DNA from: Bacillus sp. PK3_68
GTDB taxonomy: Bacteria; Bacillota; Bacilli; Bacillales; Domibacillaceae
Length of the DNA stretch: 44,337 nucleotides
Direction of reading: 5' to 3'
Assembly (NCBI RefSeq): GCF_003600835.1
Contig: NZ_NQYC01000002.1
Span: forward strand, 307,501 to 351,837
This document shows positions 42,854 through 44,337 of this stretch, piece after piece. Every line of letters starts with the position of its first letter. Position 1 is the stretch's first letter. The notes under the pieces are model-generated. The model made no database searches, was not told the origin of the DNA, and saw nothing but the letters and a program-made list of their open reading frames with translations. The position numbers were made by a program, and so were the translations under genes.

Positions 42854-43303
42854 GTGGAAAAAGTAGTCGAATATAGAAAACTAGCAATCGGTGATAAGAG
42901 TAGTTTTTCTAAATTAGTATTATTGTTTAACAAAGAATTTGAGTCACAAGATTTGAACTACGTAAACGATAAGAACATAAGAAATCTTATAGCTAAACCC
43001 GATTTTATTTGTTTTGTTGCTTTTATTGGTGATGAAGTTGTTGGTGGTTTAACTGGTTACGAATTACTGATGTATGACCAGGAGGGTTCTTCGATGTATT
43101 TATATGACTTGGCGGTCGATAAGAACTATCAGCGTCGTGGAATTGGAAGTAATTTAGTTGGTGAATTAATGGATTATTGCAGATCAAAAGATATAAAGGG
43201 TTTATTTGTTCAAGCTGATGTGGAAGACCAACATGCTATTGAATTCTACAATAAAATTGGTGGGGATGATTCGGAGACGGTACAGTTTTCGTTTCATCTT
43301 TAA
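42854..43303 (+). CDS. AAC(3)-I-like GNAT acetyltransferase
   Basis: A 149-residue acetyltransferase. The acetyl-CoA site reads DKNYQRRGIGSNLVGELM and the family-typical segments are SMYLYDLAVDKNYQRRGI and GLFVQADVEDQHAIEFYNKI. The YDLAV..RRxGI..VQAD pattern matches the AAC(3)-I (gentamicin/fortimicin) acetyltransferase group, including many chromosomal members whose drug activity is untested. The GTG start at 42854 follows CGGAGA. Aminoglycoside modification is a hypothesis, not shown by the sequence. Confidence 0.87.
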   Translation: MEKVVEYRKLAIGDKSSFSKLVLLFNKEFESQDLNYVNDKNIRNLIAKPDFICFVAFIGDEVVGGLTGYELLMYDQEGSSMYLYDLAVDKNYQRRGIGSNLVGELMDYCRSKDIKGLFVQADVEDQHAIEFYNKIGGDDSETVQFSFHL

Positions 43304-43399
43304 GATAGTGACCTAAATCTGTTGATAGTCTGGAGTAAGAGCGATGTAAGCAATTAAATTAGACCACCATATCGTAAAGGTAGAATAATCCAGATTACT

Positions 43400-43457
43400 T
43401 ATTCAAGAAAAGGGCGCGATTGTTGAATAAAACTTAGATTTTTAAACGACTTTATTG
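43400..43457 (-). repeat. Palindrome plus one 20-bp unit, reverse orientation
   Basis: TTATTCAAGAAAAGGGCGCG and ATTGTTGAATAA form the palindrome at 43399-43430. TTTTTAAACGACTTTATTGT at 43439-43458 is a unit on the minus strand. Read on the minus strand the order (unit, then palindrome) is the same as elsewhere. Confidence 0.75.
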
Positions 43458-43514
43458 TTATACTTTTTAGTATAGTGAAGTATCTTACATCAAAAATTAA
43501 ACAACTATATTTTT

Positions 43515-43543
43515 AACCCCGTCCTAAATTTTGAACGGGGTTA
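43515..43543 (+). terminator. Terminator hairpin
   Basis: TAACCCCGT and ACGGGGTTA form a 9-bp stem. It lies 210 bases after the acetyltransferase gene with reverse repeat units on both sides. Confidence 0.75.
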
Positions 43544-43702
43544 TGCTTGTTTGAGCTTTTAAAATTAAATAACTTTATTGTTATTTCACAGTATAAAGGT
43601 ATTCATAAACTATTTAGAGAATCTTCATCAAAATGGTTTTTTGGTTTGAATCGTTTGTACTAAAATAAATACATGAGTAATGTGTCACTTAGGAGGATAA
43701 CA

Positions 43703-43867
43703 ATGTTTCACTATGAGGTACTTTGTTATAGTTGTAAAAGAAAATTCAAGGTATACGAAGGTTCATTAAAATTTAAACAATTTAAGGAAAGAAGGACTAG
43801 GTTTTTTTGTTGCGAAGATTGTAGTCATAAAATACGCATGGATGCAATTAAAAATTTCTTTAGATAG
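43703..43867 (+). CDS. Small zinc-ribbon-like protein
   Basis: A 54-residue protein with CYSCKRKF near the start and FFCCEDCSHKIR near the end, two Cys pairs that would bind one zinc ion. The rest is strongly basic (KFKQFKERRTR), suggesting nucleic-acid contact. ATG 43703 follows AGGAGG 6-7 bases upstream. No neighbour in an operon. Related small zinc-ribbon fragments are seen at 16831-16980 but the two are not clearly homologous. Confidence 0.75.
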   Translation: MFHYEVLCYSCKRKFKVYEGSLKFKQFKERRTRFFCCEDCSHKIRMDAIKNFFR

Positions 43868-43924
43868 TGTTTTAGAGTGTCCTACTAATAGATTGTAAAA
43901 TAATGTACTTAAAGTAACGAGTAC

Positions 43925-44085
43925 CTTAGTTGAAGAAGAAGTAAACAACTTTATTATCCACTATGAAATATATTTTCTATCATACAACTAGATTTTTAAA
44001 TAACTTTAAAAGCCTTCTGTCATTCAAATAGACAGAAGGCTACTATATTTTTTGAATAAAAGTTAAATAACTTTATTGAGACTTA
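43925..44085 (-). repeat. Reverse-orientation 20-bp unit fragments
   Basis: AAACAACTTTATTATCCA near 43944, TTTTTAAATAACTTTAAAA near 43993 and GTTAAATAACTTTATTGAGA near 44064 are the complement of the AATAAAGT units. They are spread around the hairpin at 44011. Confidence 0.5.
44011..44041. terminator. Strong bidirectional terminator
   Basis: AGCCTTCTGTC and GACAGAAGGCT form an 11-bp perfect stem with a 9-base loop. Confidence 0.88.
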
Positions 44086-44119
44086 ACACATCTATCTATT
44101 CTCGTTTAACAGTGTATCT

Positions 44120-44146
44120 AAAATCCTGTTTTTGCAGGATTTTTTA
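44120..44146 (+). terminator. Hairpin AAAATCCTG/CAGGATTTT
   Basis: The same stem as in the composite repeats at 24813 and, in part, 17591. Here it stands with a T run and is followed by AACAATAGGGGCAGC, a weak palindrome copy. Confidence 0.75.
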
Positions 44147-44170
44147 AAACAATAGGGGCAGCATTAGCTG

Positions 44171-44209
44171 AAAAAGAAAAACATTCTATATAGAATACTT
44201 TTTCTTTTC
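44171..44209. terminator. Hairpin near the window end
   Basis: AAAAGAAAAA, ATTCTATATAGAAT and TTTTTCTTTT form an inverted repeat. The remaining bases to 44337 hold no recognised gene; GTTAATAAAGTTCC at 44310-44323 starts another unit that is cut by the window edge. Confidence 0.5.
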
Positions 44210-44337
44210 ATCATAATTTGGTGAGGTACTGGAGTGTGCTAATATGCGGTCCAACACTTTTTTAGTAAATGACATAAAGCAATTAAGTATCAGTCCCCTA
44301 AACAAACGGTTAATAAAGTTCCAACGCCAATTGGTCC

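Overview
The window is a low-GC Bacillaceae chromosome segment. It starts with the 3' end of a 23S rRNA gene, a 5S rRNA gene and a run of 23 tRNA genes laid out as in a Bacillus rrn operon. Bacillus-type small families follow (DUF3967, DUF3953, DUF4871, DUF3923, YxeA). GUG and UUG starts behind strong Shine-Dalgarno sequences are common. I cannot name the species from sequence alone; a Bacillus cereus-, Priestia- or Peribacillus-like organism fits.

Layout. 1-2.6 kb: rRNA/tRNA operon closed by a 14-bp stem terminator. 3-7.2 kb: HTH protein of the plasmid/phage replication type beside a truncated MerR/DUF3967 remnant, small membrane proteins, two lipoproteins, and a 343-bp non-autonomous transposon-like element with paired sites at each end. 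7.3-11.1 kb: 3'-truncated IS3-family element, TetR regulator divergent from a secreted protein over a clear operator, and a decayed serine recombinase. 11.2-16.7 kb: intact Bce-type antimicrobial-peptide sensing and detoxification module (response regulator, kinase, YxeA-like protein, ABC ATPase, FtsX-like permease). 16.8-29.6 kb: small genes and broken genes, including a dihydroorotate-dehydrogenase-like barrel fused to a duplicated membrane domain, an isochorismatase-family hydrolase, an SMR exporter pair with its TetR regulator, a third SMR protein and an EcsB-like permease. 29.8-33.2 kb: visibly more GC-rich block with a broken two-component system followed by an intact serine beta-lactamase-like protein. 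33.3-44.3 kb: VOC protein, intact IS3 element, WYL regulator coupled to a UvrA-like drug-resistance ABC protein, MEDS-domain protein, S66/MccF-like peptidase, AAC(3)-I-like acetyltransferase and a small zinc-ribbon protein.

The most unusual feature is the intergenic DNA from 16.7 kb to the end. It is full of short composite repeats: a palindrome of the form TTATTCAACAA..GGGCC..TTGTTGAATAA (at least 16 copies), often preceded by three or four 20-bp units starting AATAAAGT, with or without a rho-independent hairpin between them. Further modules (TAGTGCAAAAT inverted repeats and CCAATTTCTCAA hairpins) are mixed in. These look like a dispersed small repeat family, and some copies sit where truncated genes end.

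Several genes are interrupted by single-base changes, mostly in homopolymer runs (hydrolase at 20.2 kb, DHODH-like gene, TetR at 25.9 kb, EcsB-like permease, two-component system at 29.8 kb, UvrA-like gene). These are either real decay or residual sequencing indels; raw reads would decide. The theme of the accessory part is defence against antibiotics and cell-wall-active compounds mixed with mobile-element debris.
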